In this document: in pieces, positions 1-9,667 of the stretch
Layout: every line of letters starts with the position of its first letter
Numbering within the stretch: position 1 is the first letter of the stretch
NCBI GenBank assembly: GCA_036924285.1
Contig: JAYKYS010000010.1
Location: 20,497,001-20,561,000 of the forward strand
Direction of reading: 5' to 3'
DNA length: 64,000 nt
Origin: Asterella californica
Taxonomy: Eukaryota; Streptophyta; Marchantiopsida; Marchantiales; Aytoniaceae
Translations under genes and position numbers: made by a program
The notes under the pieces: model-generated
What the model was told of the DNA's origin: nothing
The model's database searches: none
What the model saw: only the letters and a program-made list of their open reading frames with translations

Positions 1-210
1 AGGAAAAGAGAACATGGGAAGAACAAAACAAAAGACGAGAAGCGGTGGGAAAGGAAGAGAACACGGGAAGAACCTCTACTATCTTCTGTCTGCTTCCTGA
101 GCTATCTTCGATCTTTTGCGCGCTTCCGGCTCTGATCTCAGCTCCAATGCGACTCCACAAAGCTGCTTTCGTCATTAGCTCCTGACTACGTCTCAATCGA
201 TCAAGACTTC
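1..210 (-). repeat. Family A LTR, fragment interrupted by a nested A LTR (left part)
   Basis: This stretch matches 5290-5470 in the nested A LTR downstream (shared blocks such as GAAGAACCTCTACT and GCTACGTCTCAAT), so it is the interior of an older family A LTR whose left end lies outside the window. It stops at position 210, where a second A LTR begins, and the same LTR resumes at 6070. The 5-bp sequence ACTTC is present at both edges (206-210 and 6070-6074), as expected for a target-site duplication. No coding potential is seen. The LTR is in minus orientation. Confidence 0.8.
206..210. other. Target-site duplication ACTTC, left copy
   Basis: ACTTC directly precedes the TGTAGTG end of the nested A LTR; the same five bases follow its ACCACA end at 6070-6074. 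Joining the flanks restores the uninterrupted LTR arrangement seen near 5470. Confidence 0.85.
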
Positions 211-1754
211 TGTAGTGTCGCAGGATTACTCTTTTTGCCCATTTAGTATACAAGATATCGTTCTCACAGAGGATTTGCACAAGTAACGCTGATCTAAGTT
301 CTAAGATCTGTTCAAACACACAAACACACGGGTTTTACCTAGAAATCCCGTCTTCTCACAAAACCACACGTCTTCCAGACACGTCAAAAGGTGCTATGGA
401 ACTAAACAAACAACTACTAACTAAAATATCACACAACTATTCACAGAGAAGCTCGGGAAGACGCGCTTCCTACTCCCAGGTCACTTCTTCCGGTCTTCTC
501 AGTACCGTCTTCCCGAAGCAATTCTCGGCTTCTGAGGGTTCAACTCGGCTTCTCACACCTCTAGAAGACTGTCCTGCTTCGCAGAAGTCAATTAGTAACG
601 ACTGTTACACCTTATTCTCGCACTCACATTCCAACGGGTTAGATTAATCACAGGGATGTCCTCTGTAGCCTTCCCAGGCTTCTGCCTACGGAAATGATCT
701 TCCTGCAGCACTACAACGACATTCACCTTCACGGAAGCTCAATAGAAGTCTCGGAAGCTCACTAGAAGAAGGTAAGAAGATGAGGAAGATGAGAGAAGAT
801 GGGGAAAGAGGAAATCCAAACGAGAGAAAACTAAAAAGGAGAAATTAAGATTCCGACAGGCTTCTAGTCCGGATCCTGACTAACAAGCCATCCCTGCTTG
901 TAATAGTTTGGGGAGGAAGATAACAAACGTGTGTACAGTTGCACCGTCTTCCACTTGAGGATGTCGTCTTCTGCTGTGGGAAGAAGGCTTCTTTCTTCTT
1001 CTCTTCGCTACTCCGACTACTCTGTCTTCTGGGATCCCTTATCCATAAGACCGTCCGTACGCAGATCCTAAGTGCTCTACTGGACGAGCCAAGCTGCAAC
1101 TCCACAACTGCTGACAGTCATCGCCACTCAAGAAGAACACTTCTCATGCACAATTGGGAGCGAATTCAAGAAAACCCACCACCCAGAAGACACGGATTAA
1201 GCTTCTGCACTCAAATCAGCAATCCATTCTCCGAGAAGAAGTCACATTGACATTGGGAAGCTCACTCCCTCTACTTCCTACGCCTACTCCTCGTCACAAC
1301 AGTCTAGCCAACAGGACTACACGAGGATGTCGTTCCCTGTTCCTAAACTGTCCACTACCTCTATCTATATCTTCGAACCACTACTGATACGAGCATGCAG
1401 ACCCCTCCGGTATAATCCTAGACTATTCGTATGTCTCCAACATCGGATGTAGTGTGTGTGTGACTAACGAATTCATGTGTCTCTGTCTGCACCTGAAAAA
1501 TGTGTATGGGTGTGCAGCAGCAGCCCGAATTCCTACTCTTCGATCCTACTTATGCATCTACCACAAGGAAACAGAAGGAACCACCACCATGGAGAGAAAA
1601 GTTGCCTCTCCACATGCAAACGATTTCCCCTGCCTATTCTTGCGCTTCCTACTCTGCCACATGGCTGCCTACTAATTTTACACTAAAAACTGCCACCCTT
1701 AAGATAGCATGTTTGGTTCTTACTAAATCTAGAATTGTCAACTTCGGTTACTAT

Positions 1755-2465
1755 CTACTCTGATTGCTCGGTGGCAATCTCTACCTGATCTGCCCCTATC
1801 AGAGCTCCTAACGCGGCTTCTGATAAGCTAGAAAGCCCTACGATTACCTCGGGTGTCACTGAGGTGGCTTCCTCCATAGTCGTCGCTGGTCCTACTGTCG
1901 TTGCTGCTGCTTCTTCCTCGGCTTCGGTTTTGGCTTCGGACTCTACTTCTACTTCTGCTTCGGAAGACGGAAGCGTCTTCTGAGAAGCTGGGTCGACTTG
2001 CGCTTCCTCGCTCTTCTGAGGCACTGGTGCGGTACTAGGGACCATGGCGACCTCATAGGGGTTCGGAGAAGTCATTTCCTCCACGCGGAATACCTGGGAA
2101 GACGGTTCTTCTTCCTGTCTTCCAGAAGACATCATGTCTTCCGAGGCTTCTTCCGGTGTCTTCTCGGCTTCCAACGCTGTCACTACCAAGTGGACAGCGA
2201 GGTCGAACTCCTCCTTCTCCAATCCGGATCCAGTCGATGGTGCTGGAGCTTGGGAAGATGCAGTTGCAGGTGGCGGAATCAAGGGAAGACCACAGAGTGT
2301 CTTCACTCCCTCTATCTGCCGATCCAAATACCTGAACATGCTCTCCGTGCACTCTACCAACCTCGCTCTGGACTCCTCGTCCCACTCTCTAGCCAAGGTA
2401 AGCAACTTCCTACCCGCGGTGAAGTTGAACTTCTTTCGAAGCGCTTCCACCGACTGTGCTAGCAT
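1755..2465 (-). CDS. LTR-embedded accessory ORF, C-terminal block (236 aa)
   Basis: Function unknown. The frame opens with the conserved segment SVEALRKKFNFTAGRKLL, followed by a helical stretch (LVECTESMFRYLDRQIEGV), a Pro/Ala linker and an acidic Glu/Ser-rich tail. The same protein is readable in the other A LTRs (19376-19980 plus strand, 53545-53994 minus, 62890-63549 minus) and always lies in the sense orientation of its LTR, so it is not a chance ORF. In this copy a TAG near 2472 separates it from the coiled-coil block upstream (2637-3143); copy A2 has a sense codon there, so one longer protein was probably encoded. It resembles no retroelement enzyme I know. Confidence 0.6.
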   Translation of the reverse strand: MLAQSVEALRKKFNFTAGRKLLTLAREWDEESRARLVECTESMFRYLDRQIEGVKTLCGLPLIPPPATASSQAPAPSTGSGLEKEEFDLAVHLVVTALEAEKTPEEASEDMMSSGRQEEEPSSQVFRVEEMTSPNPYEVAMVPSTAPVPQKSEEAQVDPASQKTLPSSEAEVEVESEAKTEAEEEAAATTVGPATTMEEATSVTPEVIVGLSSLSEAALGALIGADQVEIATEQSE

Positions 2466-2636
2466 CTCCTACGCACGAGCTTCCGCTGCTTCTCGCTGCA
2501 TCTTCTCAGCTGCAACTCGCGCTTCTGCGGCTTCTCGCTGCGTCTTCCATGTTGTCTTCTTCTCTGCGAGGGCGGTGATCTTCCCTCGCACTCGGAGAAC
2601 CTCTTGATTGCGCTGCTGTAGACGCGCCTGCAACTC

Positions 2637-3143
2637 CTAGTTGCCCTTCTTCAGTTGGGTCAGCTCCTTGGCAGAAGCGGCTGCTTCCGCCTTGTATCTC
2701 GCTACGAGCTTCTCCGTGGTGCGGAGACTAGCTTCCAGCGCTTCTGCCTTCTTCTGGCCTTCTTCCTGACGCATCAAGGTGCGCAGACCGAATCCAGACT
2801 GTAGCGGCTTCTCCTGAGCCTTCGCTCTCTTCTCCAGCAACTCCATAACTGACTGGAACTCTGCGTGGAAGAAGGAACTGAACTCTTCCAGCCTCCTTCC
2901 TACGGAAGACAAGTTCATCTCCACAATCCGATCGGAGGTGACGACCTTGTCTTCTAGAGACAAGGATGCCTCTTCCACCACTATGGTCTTCATCTTCTGC
3001 ACACGGGAAGAAGCTACTCTTCTCATCTTCCGGGTGGAAGATCTCTCCCCATGGTAGAAGGGGTCCTCTTCACTGCGCTTCCTCGCATCGCAGTAGGAGT
3101 ATCCATCCATCCTTCGTCTTCTGGAGTCTTTGGAAGACTCCAT
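2637..3143 (-). CDS. LTR-embedded accessory ORF, coiled-coil block (168 aa)
   Basis: Function unknown. A basic, Arg/Lys/Ser-rich N-terminus is followed by a predicted coiled coil with Leu/Ala heptad spacing (residues about 60-168: RLEEFSSFFHAEFQSVMELL, then TEKLVARYKAEAAASAKEL). The frame continues in the same sense toward the 1755-2465 block. It overlaps 3023-3598 in a different frame over about 120 bases. The same two-frame overlap recurs at 8973-9060 in LTR A2, so it is either a conserved frame change or an unspliced junction. Proteins with this plan suggest a structural or self-associating role, but that is inference. Confidence 0.55.
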   Translation of the reverse strand: MESSKDSRRRRMDGYSYCDARKRSEEDPFYHGERSSTRKMRRVASSRVQKMKTIVVEEASLSLEDKVVTSDRIVEMNLSSVGRRLEEFSSFFHAEFQSVMELLEKRAKAQEKPLQSGFGLRTLMRQEEGQKKAEALEASLRTTEKLVARYKAEAAASAKELTQLKKGN

Positions 3144-3598
3144 GGTGTTGTCGAAGCGGTCTTCTGCTCCGGTCGGGTACTCAGCGGCTCTTCCTCCGAA
3201 TCAGACTCTGATCCCGAATGAATAAGAGAGGTGGTCTTCCTATGTACACTTCTAGGGCCCATCTTCCTCAGAGGCGTGGCGTCTTCCGACCCACTGGAGT
3301 CATCTTCCCTCACCAAAAGTGTCTTCTGATGAGAGTCGGACCTCAGCTGCGGCATCAGAGTGGGAGAGGGAGTCATCGCTGCTGCTCGGTCATCTTCTTC
3401 CGAGGTCTCCTCCTTCGTCTCATGTTGCCTTGTTGGCCCATTTTTCACCAACTGCCCTTCTGTGAGATCCCCCATGGCTACGTACAAGTAGCAGGGAAAA
3501 GGTGTCAAATGTCCTCCTGCCGGGGTATCCAAGTACGCTAGCTCCGCCTGTACATAGATGTGGAAGAATGAGCCCCCAGTTGACAGACACTCCTTCAT
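3023..3598 (-). CDS. LTR-embedded accessory ORF, acidic/Ser-rich block (191 aa)
   Basis: Function unknown. It contains a hydrophobic/aromatic N-terminal stretch (residues about 10-50) and then a low-complexity acidic and serine-rich region (REDDSSGSEDATP, SGSESDSEEEPLS) rich in SP/TP and SE/SD motifs. A clear homologue lies at 8569-9060 on the plus strand in LTR A2, sharing TLxPQxRxxxHQKxLLVRED and HSGSESDS. Its C-terminus overlaps the coiled-coil block in another frame. A3 and A4 have lost this block through a shared deletion. It may be the middle of a longer protein running from about 4111 to 1755. Confidence 0.5.
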   Translation of the reverse strand: MKECLSTGGSFFHIYVQAELAYLDTPAGGHLTPFPCYLYVAMGDLTEGQLVKNGPTRQHETKEETSEEDDRAAAMTPSPTLMPQLRSDSHQKTLLVREDDSSGSEDATPLRKMGPRSVHRKTTSLIHSGSESDSEEEPLSTRPEQKTASTTPWSLPKTPEDEGWMDTPTAMRGSAVKRTPSTMGRDLPPGR

Positions 3599-3814
3599 CC
3601 CACACTGCTTCCAGGAACTCTACGTCCTGATCTCCAAGGTACCTCGTCTTCTGCGCTTTCCCCTTGGGAAAGAGATGCAGAAACAGCTTCGCCAGAAGTC
3701 GCTTTGCCAGAAGTCGCTTCTTCAGCTCCCGGTAAGATCCGATCTTCCACCCGTTCCTTCCCTACCTATCCTCCAGGAAGAGGCAAGTTGTGCTTCCAGA
3801 CACATGTCACTCAC

Positions 3815-4111
3815 TCACGATCCTGGGCAAGATCTTCTTCTCGAGCCAATACCCTCGGTCCTCGGATTCTGGCCTGTGGAAGGCCCTGCGCCACCAATCT
3901 TCAGTCTAGGAATATGGTCTTCTCGAGCTACTCCTGCCTTCGCAGGTACACGGTTACGAGGCGGTAATGCTGTCCAAACCTCCTCCAGAAGTCCCTGGTC
4001 GGCGAAGTTCCAATCCCACAGGAAGAAGTCGAGACCCAACTCCTTGAGGAAGGGTGTGGCCTCGGTCAACTCTACTGCGGGTAGCATCAACCTTCGAGGA
4101 TGCATCGACAT
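3815..4111 (-). CDS. Possible N-terminal exon/fragment of the LTR-embedded ORF (98 aa)
   Basis: An open stretch on the LTR sense strand just upstream of the 3023-3598 block, containing a hydrophobic/aromatic segment (FLKELGLDFFLWDWNF). Between the two, frames are broken by stops. Some plant Gypsy-type accessory proteins have an N-terminal globular domain before a coiled coil, so this could be that domain. No second copy in this window tests it, because A2, A3 and A4 lack the region. Confidence 0.25.
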   Translation of the reverse strand: MSMHPRRLMLPAVELTEATPFLKELGLDFFLWDWNFADQGLLEEVWTALPPRNRVPAKAGVAREDHIPRLKIGGAGPSTGQNPRTEGIGSRRRSCPGS

Positions 4112-5819
4112 ACTGGAAGATCTGTTGCACTAAGCCACACGCACTTATTGTGAGCCAAAGGCTCAGTCCTTCCCAAGTGCCCACAGTCTAGCTTCTACTT
4201 CTCAGAAGATGAAACTAGTCTTCCAGAAGACAGCTACTCCGTCTTCCGGGATTCTAACAGTGCTTCCTAAATAGCTCTTGTCTTTCGAGCTATGTCTAAA
4301 CAATCTTAACTAAGCAAGGCCTTGCATGGATTCCTAAGAAGACAACCCACCTTGCATTACATCCTACTTCCTATCAGAAGATACAAGATTCGTGGAACGT
4401 AGAGTGCATAACAGGTTTAGAAGATGGTTGTGAGCTCCTGTGATGACAGTGGCCTCTGGGAAGACTCCCAAGACAGCTTCCGATTCAATGTTGTTCTCGG
4501 AAGACCTCCCGAAGTCAGGCTTCCCTTCACTGGTCTCATCTGTCTTCTTCTTCCTACGCGCAATCTATCCTCACAACAGACTCAAGACAATTGCACTCTG
4601 TTCTTCTGACTTCTCACCTCTCATACACACTCAGAAGAAGCTTGCTGCATGATGGGAAGACATGACCCTCGATCATTCTCTCCAGATTCTGCCAGCAAGA
4701 CTTCTCACGACTCTCTCCTAAGTTCGGGAAGAAGAAGGAATGGGCTGCTATGGGTCGGACAGAAGAGATCCGAAATGGACCCTCACGTCTTCTCGCGCAT
4801 TTTGCCAACCTTTCCAGTCTTCTAGTCTCTCTAGAAAGATGTGGATTTGAGAAGCTTGGAAGACCGGGAGGCACATGCCTAGTTCCCGACTTCCACCTTC
4901 TCGAAATAACAAAACAACTCACCAAACCACTCGGAATTCGTACCAAGCCTCTCTTAACACAAAACCAAAGCAAACCCACTCTTGATACGAATTGTGTACA
5001 GTCGACTTCCGAAGACAATCTGGCTACTGAAGCGTCTTCCGAAGATGTTCCAATCTTCCGAAGCGTCTTTTGTTCAAGGTTTCGGAAGTAGAGGAGTAGT
5101 AGGGTAGGAAAATTGATAGCTGGGATCGTCAATTTGAGGGCTAGAGGTAGGGAAGCTCGAATTGAACTTGGGAAGAAGCAAGTGGATGTCTGACGGAAAT
5201 TGGGCAGCGCTTCCGCACCCAATGTCACAATAGGAAAATAAGGATGGGGGATTGATCGATCAGGCTGTCTGCAAACAATCGGGAAGCGCGGGGAATGCCA
5301 AACAAAGGCGAGAAGCAGTGGGGAAGGGAAGAGAACATGGGAAGAACCTCTACTGTCTTATGTCGACTTTCCGAGCTGTCTTCGATCTTCCGCGCGCTTC
5401 TGGCTCTGGTTCCAGCTCCAGTGCGACCTCACAAGGTTGCTTCCGCTGTCAGCTTCTGGCTACGTCTCAATTCCACCTTCGATTCCACTCAGCCACCCTC
5501 CAATGTCAGCTTCTAGGAGCTTACAGAAAACGTCTTCAGTTCACTACGCTTCCTGCGCTCAGTAGTTCGATTTCGCCTTCCTTCTAACTTCAAATCGATC
5601 TTGTCCTCACTCGATTTCACTCGCTGCTTTCCTCACTCAAATCAACTTGCTGCCTGAATAGATCTTCTCAGTCTCTAATCTCTCGATGCGGGAAGCAGGT
5701 AGGTTTCTGTGCTAATGCGTTTCCTGCGATGTCTTCCCCGCAGTTTAAGGATTTTGACACTCATGACCTACCTAACCTGTTCGGTGCTACCTGGTAGGTA
5801 CACCTACTCCTTACGTGGT

Positions 5820-5925
5820 TAAGCTTCTGCGGTTGCCGTCTTCCGTCTTCCACCGTCTTCCGTCTTCCGAAGATATCACCGAGAAGACGCTTCCCGGAAG
5901 ACGGCCGTCTTCCGAAGAAGTCAAC
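5820..5925 (-). repeat. Palindrome-rich GTCTTC/GAAGAC cluster near LTR 5' end
   Basis: Dense alternation of CTTCCGTCTTCC and GAAGACG words, many forming GTCTTC-S-GAAGAC palindromes. On the LTR's own strand this lies shortly downstream of the TGTGGTGCCC terminus, i.e. in the U3 part. Equivalent clusters are at 6425-6515, 8090-8140 and 55070-55265. It could form hairpins; function unknown. Confidence 0.55.
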
Positions 5926-6069
5926 TTATTATTACAAACAGCTCATAAGATCATCTTCCTTCTAAGGAAGTAGTAATCTTAAGTAACAACGCTTCTTCAA
6001 TTATACAAACAAGTTATTAATCTCAAAAATTTCAAAAATTTGTGAATCCTGTAATTTGTGGGCACCACA

Positions 6070-6668
6070 ACTTCCATCTTCGATTCCACTCAGCCGTCCT
6101 CCAATGTCAGCTTCCGGAAGTTCACAGAAAACTCCTTCAGCTCGACACGCTTCTGCTCTCAATAATTTGACCTTGCCTTCCTTCTAGCTTCGAATCAATC
6201 CTGACCTCTCTCAATTTCACCTCGCTGCTTCCTCACTCAAGGCTCACCCTCAAATCGATCTTCTAACCAAAACGCGCCTTTGCTGCGAGAAGCTGAAATG
6301 TGCTAATGCGCTTCTTGCGCATCTTCCCCGCAGTTTAGAGGTTTCGACCCTCCCGACCTACCTAACCTATTCGGTGCTACCTGGTAGGTGTACCTACTTC
6401 TTACGTGGTGAAGCTTCCGCGGTTGCCGTCTTTCGGAAGATTACGTGTCTTCCGTCTTCCGTCTTCGGAAGACACAACCGAGAAGACGCTTCTCAGAAGA
6501 CGGTCGTCTTCCGAAGAAGTCAACTTCTTATTACAAAAAGCTCGTAAGATCATCTTCCTTCTAAGGAAGCCGTAATCTTAAGTAACAACGCTTCTTCAGT
6601 TATACAAACAAGTTATTATTCTTAAAAATTTCATAAATTCGTGAATCCTGTAATTTGTGGGCACCACA
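6070..6668 (-). repeat. Family A LTR, right part of the interrupted outer copy
   Basis: It begins with the ACTTC target duplication and continues through the same terminal sequence as 5471-6069 (about 601 bp offset), ending GGGCACCACA at 6668. It completes the outer A LTR begun at 1-210. The bases after 6668 are D-family integrase sequence, so the outer LTR was itself inserted in a D element; its other boundary is outside the window. Non-coding. Confidence 0.8.
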
Positions 6669-7800
6669 CGTGGAGTGAAGTTGCAGAACATGCAGTTGAG
6701 ATACGAATTACTCATGTTCAAGCAAAGTTCGATTTATGTGATACAAGGAAGACTTAAGACTAAGTTGCTTAAAGAATGTCATGATACGTCCTTATCAGAT
6801 CATAAAGAGAAAAAATCCACTTTAGTAGTGATAGCTAAAAGGTTTTATTGGTCCTACATGAAAAAAGATGTTGCCCACTTTGTGAAAACATGCGTAATCT
6901 ATCAAGCAAACCGAGGTTCTTATGCAAAGAAAGAATGGTTACTTCATCCTTTGTCATTCCAGCCAGACCTTGGAAAAACATCAGTATGAACTTCATAACG
7001 TCTATTTGACTCAAACGGATACAACACAATCTTTGTGATAGTTGACCAGTTTAACAAACTAGTCAAGTTTACCTCGACCTTGGATACCACGATAACGTTC
7101 AAGACTCGGCTGTTCTTAGATACTTGGTGACGTTCACATGGATTATCTCGGAGTATTATTTCATACCAAGACTCCAAGTTCACAAGTGCCTTTTGGAAAC
7201 ACTTGTTCCAAAAGTTGGAGACTAAGTTAAAATTTAGTACCGCTTTTCATCCTGAAACGGATGGACAAACAGAACGAGTTAACTCGATTCTGAATCAATT
7301 CTTGAGAAATTATGTGAGCACAGACCTAAGTGACTAGACAGAGTTGCTCAGTCTTGTAGAGTATTGCTATAACTCCAAGAAGCATTCAGCAACTGACGAA
7401 TCACTGTTCTTGCTAGTTTACGGACATGAGCTAGAAGAGCCTCTTGCAGAAAATTCTACATCGGCACGATCGAGAACACGACAAACATCAGCTGAAGTTG
7501 GTGGTAGAAATGCAACAGCACGAGGAGCAAGTGCAAAAGAACCTCGACAAAGCGCAACAAAAGTTACAAGAAGTAGCTTAACAAGCATTGGTGTCAAGTG
7601 AAGTTTCAAGTGGACAAGGAAGTATGGTTGCGTACGAAGAATTGCACCTTTCCTAAAGGAATATCGATAAAGTTCTCATCGAAGTTTGCAAGACCTTTTG
7701 TGATTGTCAAGAATCCGCACAAAGATGTCTATACTTTAGACCTTCCTTCCCAGTGACAAACTGCATCAAACTAAGGTAGAATGTCTTACGAACTATCGTT
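6669..7800 (+). pseudogene. Family D integrase remnant (D2)
   Basis: Decayed integrase of a chromovirus-like Ty3/Gypsy element, collinear with 50625-51693 in D1. The N-terminal zinc-binding region is visible (KECHDTSLSDHKEKKS, then CVIYQAN where the second Cys of CxxC is Tyr). The catalytic core is cut by stops and frameshifts, but the TDGQTERVN motif survives near 7258. The C-terminal GPF-like module (KFARPFVIVKNP) ends near 7790. It is flanked on the left by an A LTR and on the right by a truncated C LTR. Clearly non-functional. Confidence 0.8.
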
Positions 7801-7804
7801 TATT

Positions 7805-7931
7805 TTATATCCAAATTTGGTGACAAGGACCATTTGGAGTGGTTTTGCAAGGGGAATTCCAAACGATCTGTTTGGAGTCTAGTTGGGTTCATGGTAGCTA
7901 GATCTACCTACCAGAGATGACGAATATCCGA
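7805..7931 (+). repeat. C1 5' LTR, left remnant
   Basis: Matches the interior of C LTRs in plus orientation (GGTTTTGCAAGGGGAATTCC, then CTACCAGAGATGACGAATATC). Its beginning is truncated at the junction with the D2 remnant. It is cut at 7931 by a solo A LTR and resumes at 20891. The flanking pentamers TCCGA (7927-7931) and TCAGA (20891-20895) are a target duplication with one substitution. Confidence 0.7.
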
Positions 7932-8568
7932 TGTGGTGCCCACAATTTACAGGATGTATGAATTTTTGAAATTTTTGAAGTTAATCACATGTCCTTGTAA
8001 TTAAAATAACCTTGTTGCTTAAGAATACATCTTGCTTAGAAGGAAGATGGTCTTAAGAACTTTTTATAAGAGAAGTCGACTTCTTCCGAGAAGACGTCTT
8101 CTCGACTAGATCTTCGAAAGACAGAAGACGGAAGACAGCGACAACGACTGCATAGGCCTAACCGCGCACCACCCAGTAGGAGGGTAGGTGTACCTACCAG
8201 GTAGCCCAAGGTAGTAGGTAGGTCGGAGACCCCTAACTGCGCAAGAAGATACGAGAGAAGCGCATTAGCGTAGAATCGTCACATGCTTCCAGCATTGAAG
8301 ACATTAGCGCATAAGATTGAATCAGGAGGTGCCGAATTGAGTGAAGAGGGCCAGCAGAGTGAGTTCGAAGATAGCAAAGATCGAACCGCAGCTAGAGAGA
8401 AAGCGAGGACCAATTTTTGAGAGTAGGAAGCACCATGGAGCTGAAGGAGTCTCTTGTAGATTCTCGGAAGCAGACATTGAAGGGCGATTGAAGAAGAATC
8501 GGAGGTGGAACTCTGATCGATTGAGAAGCAGCAGGGCATAGCACAAGATTGACGATAGAAGCAGCTCT

Positions 8569-9060
8569 GTGGGTCGCGTTGGAGCTGAGGTGGAGCCGGA
8601 AGCGTACAGAAGACTGAAGGTACTACGGGAAGCGTATAGGCCAACATGGCAGCACGAGGTAAAGGAGGAGACCTCGGGAGAAGACGACCGAGCAGCGGCC
8701 GTGACTCCTCCTCCCACTCTAGTGCCGCAGATGAGACCAGGCACTCATCAGAAGATGCTTCTAGTGAGAGAAGACGACTCCAGTGGTTCGGAAGATGTGA
8801 CGCCACCGAGGAAGATGGGACCTAGAAATATGCTTAGAAAGACCACCTCCTTCCCGATCATTCACTCTGGATCGGAGTCCGACTCACAGGAGGAGCCACT
8901 GAGTGCCCGAGCTGCGCAGAAGACCACTTCTGCAATTACAAGGAGTCTTTCGAAGACTCCAGAAGACGAAGCTTGGATGGATATTCCTACTGCGACACGA
9001 GGAAGCGCAGTGAAGAGAACCGCTTCTGCCGTGCGAATGGATCTTCCACCCCGAAGATGA
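8569..9060 (+). CDS. LTR-embedded accessory ORF, acidic/Ser-rich block (A2 copy)
   Basis: Homologue of the minus-strand block at 3023-3598: shared TLVPQMRPGTHQKMLLVRED, DDSSGSEDVTP and SGSESDS. Function unknown. It is in the sense orientation of its LTR, like every other copy. The final 29 codons overlap the coiled-coil frame that opens at 8973, exactly as in A1, which argues that the overlap is ancestral. The first residues differ from A1, so the start is uncertain. Confidence 0.55.
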   Translation: MGRVGAEVEPEAYRRLKVLREAYRPTWQHEVKEETSGEDDRAAAVTPPPTLVPQMRPGTHQKMLLVREDDSSGSEDVTPPRKMGPRNMLRKTTSFPIIHSGSESDSQEEPLSARAAQKTTSAITRSLSKTPEDEAWMDIPTATRGSAVKRTASAVRMDLPPRR

Positions 9061-9667
9061 GAAGAGTAGCATTTTCTCGTGCGCAGAAGCAGAAGACCAC
9101 AATGGTGGAAGAGGCATCCTTGCCCCTGGAAGACAAGGAAGACACCTCCGATCCGATTGTGGAGATGAACTTGTCTTCCGCGAGAAGAAGGTTGGAGGAG
9201 TTCAGCGCCTTCTTCCATTCGGAGATTCAGCCAGCTATGGAGTTGGTGGAGAAGCGCGTGATGACTTAGGAGAAGCCACTGCGACCTGGATTTGATCTGC
9301 GTACCCTGATGCAGCAAGAAGAAGTCCAGAAGAAAATGGAAGCGCTGGAAGCCAACCTCTGCACCACGGAGAAGCTCGCAGCGAAGTACAAGATGGAAGC
9401 AGCCGCTTCTTCCAAGGAGTCAACACAGCTGAGGACGAGCAACTAGGAGTTGCAGGCACGTCTACAGCAGCGTGACCAAGAGGTTCTACGGGTCAGAGGT
9501 AAGATCACCACCCTCGCAAAGAAAAAGATAACATGCAAGACACTACGGGAAGCCGCAGAAGCACATACTGTAGCAGAGAAGACGCAGCGAGAGGCAGTCG
9601 AAGCTCGCGCGCAGGGATTGCTAGCACAGACGGTGGAAGTACTTCGCAAGAAGTTCAACTTCACCGC
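8973..9667 (+). pseudogene. LTR-embedded coiled-coil ORF (A2 copy), N-terminal part
   Basis: Basic head (MDGYSYCDTRKRSEEN) then a long coiled coil: RRLEEFSAFFHSEIQPAMEL, TEKLAAKYKMEAAASSKE, and REAAEAHTVAEKTQREAVEA, ending at VEVLRKKFNFTA where element B is inserted. Stops at about 9267-9269 and 9443-9445 (TAG) plus a frame change near 9450 break it. The protein resumes at 19381 with GRKLLILAREWGNES. Between 9450 and 9667 the frame reads without a stop, including at the codon that is TAG in A1. Confidence 0.55.

Larger units (their letters stand above)
211..6069 (-). repeat. Family A solo LTR (5,859 bp) nested in another A LTR
   Basis: On the plus strand it runs TGTAGTG...GGCACCACA, so on its own strand it is TGTGGTGCCC...CACTACA with canonical TG/CA ends. 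Both ends match the LTR ends of the minus-strand A element at 51716-55423 and 61271 onward, where a PPT and a PBS prove they are LTR ends. There is no internal region, hence a solo LTR, presumably left by LTR-LTR recombination. At 5.9 kb it is unusually long; it keeps blocks deleted from the other copies (about 2690-4140 and 5060-5850). Its minus (sense) strand carries several ORFs at 1755-4111. The remainder (211-1750, 4200-5470) is CTTC/GAAG-rich and looks non-coding. Confidence 0.85.
7932..9667 (+). repeat. Family A solo LTR A2, left part
   Basis: Starts TGTGGTGCCCACAATTTACAGG, the family A LTR terminus, in plus orientation. It contains the palindrome cluster (8090-8140), a 5' non-coding part, and the accessory ORF from 8569. 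It is split at 9667/9668 by element B inside the ORF codons for KKFNFTA|GRKLL; the rest lies at 19376-20890. No internal region, so a solo LTR. Total LTR length without B is about 3.25 kb, shorter than A1. Confidence 0.85.

Noticed and set aside
1998..2462. Open frames on the plus strand opposite the A1 LTR ORF
   Set aside because: Antisense shadows of a GAAG/CTTC-rich coding region; no homology between copies other than what the sense frame imposes.
5471..6668. A 601-bp direct tandem duplication
   Set aside because: Explained by a solo A LTR ending at 6069 with an ACTTC duplication, followed by the same terminal part of the LTR it landed in.
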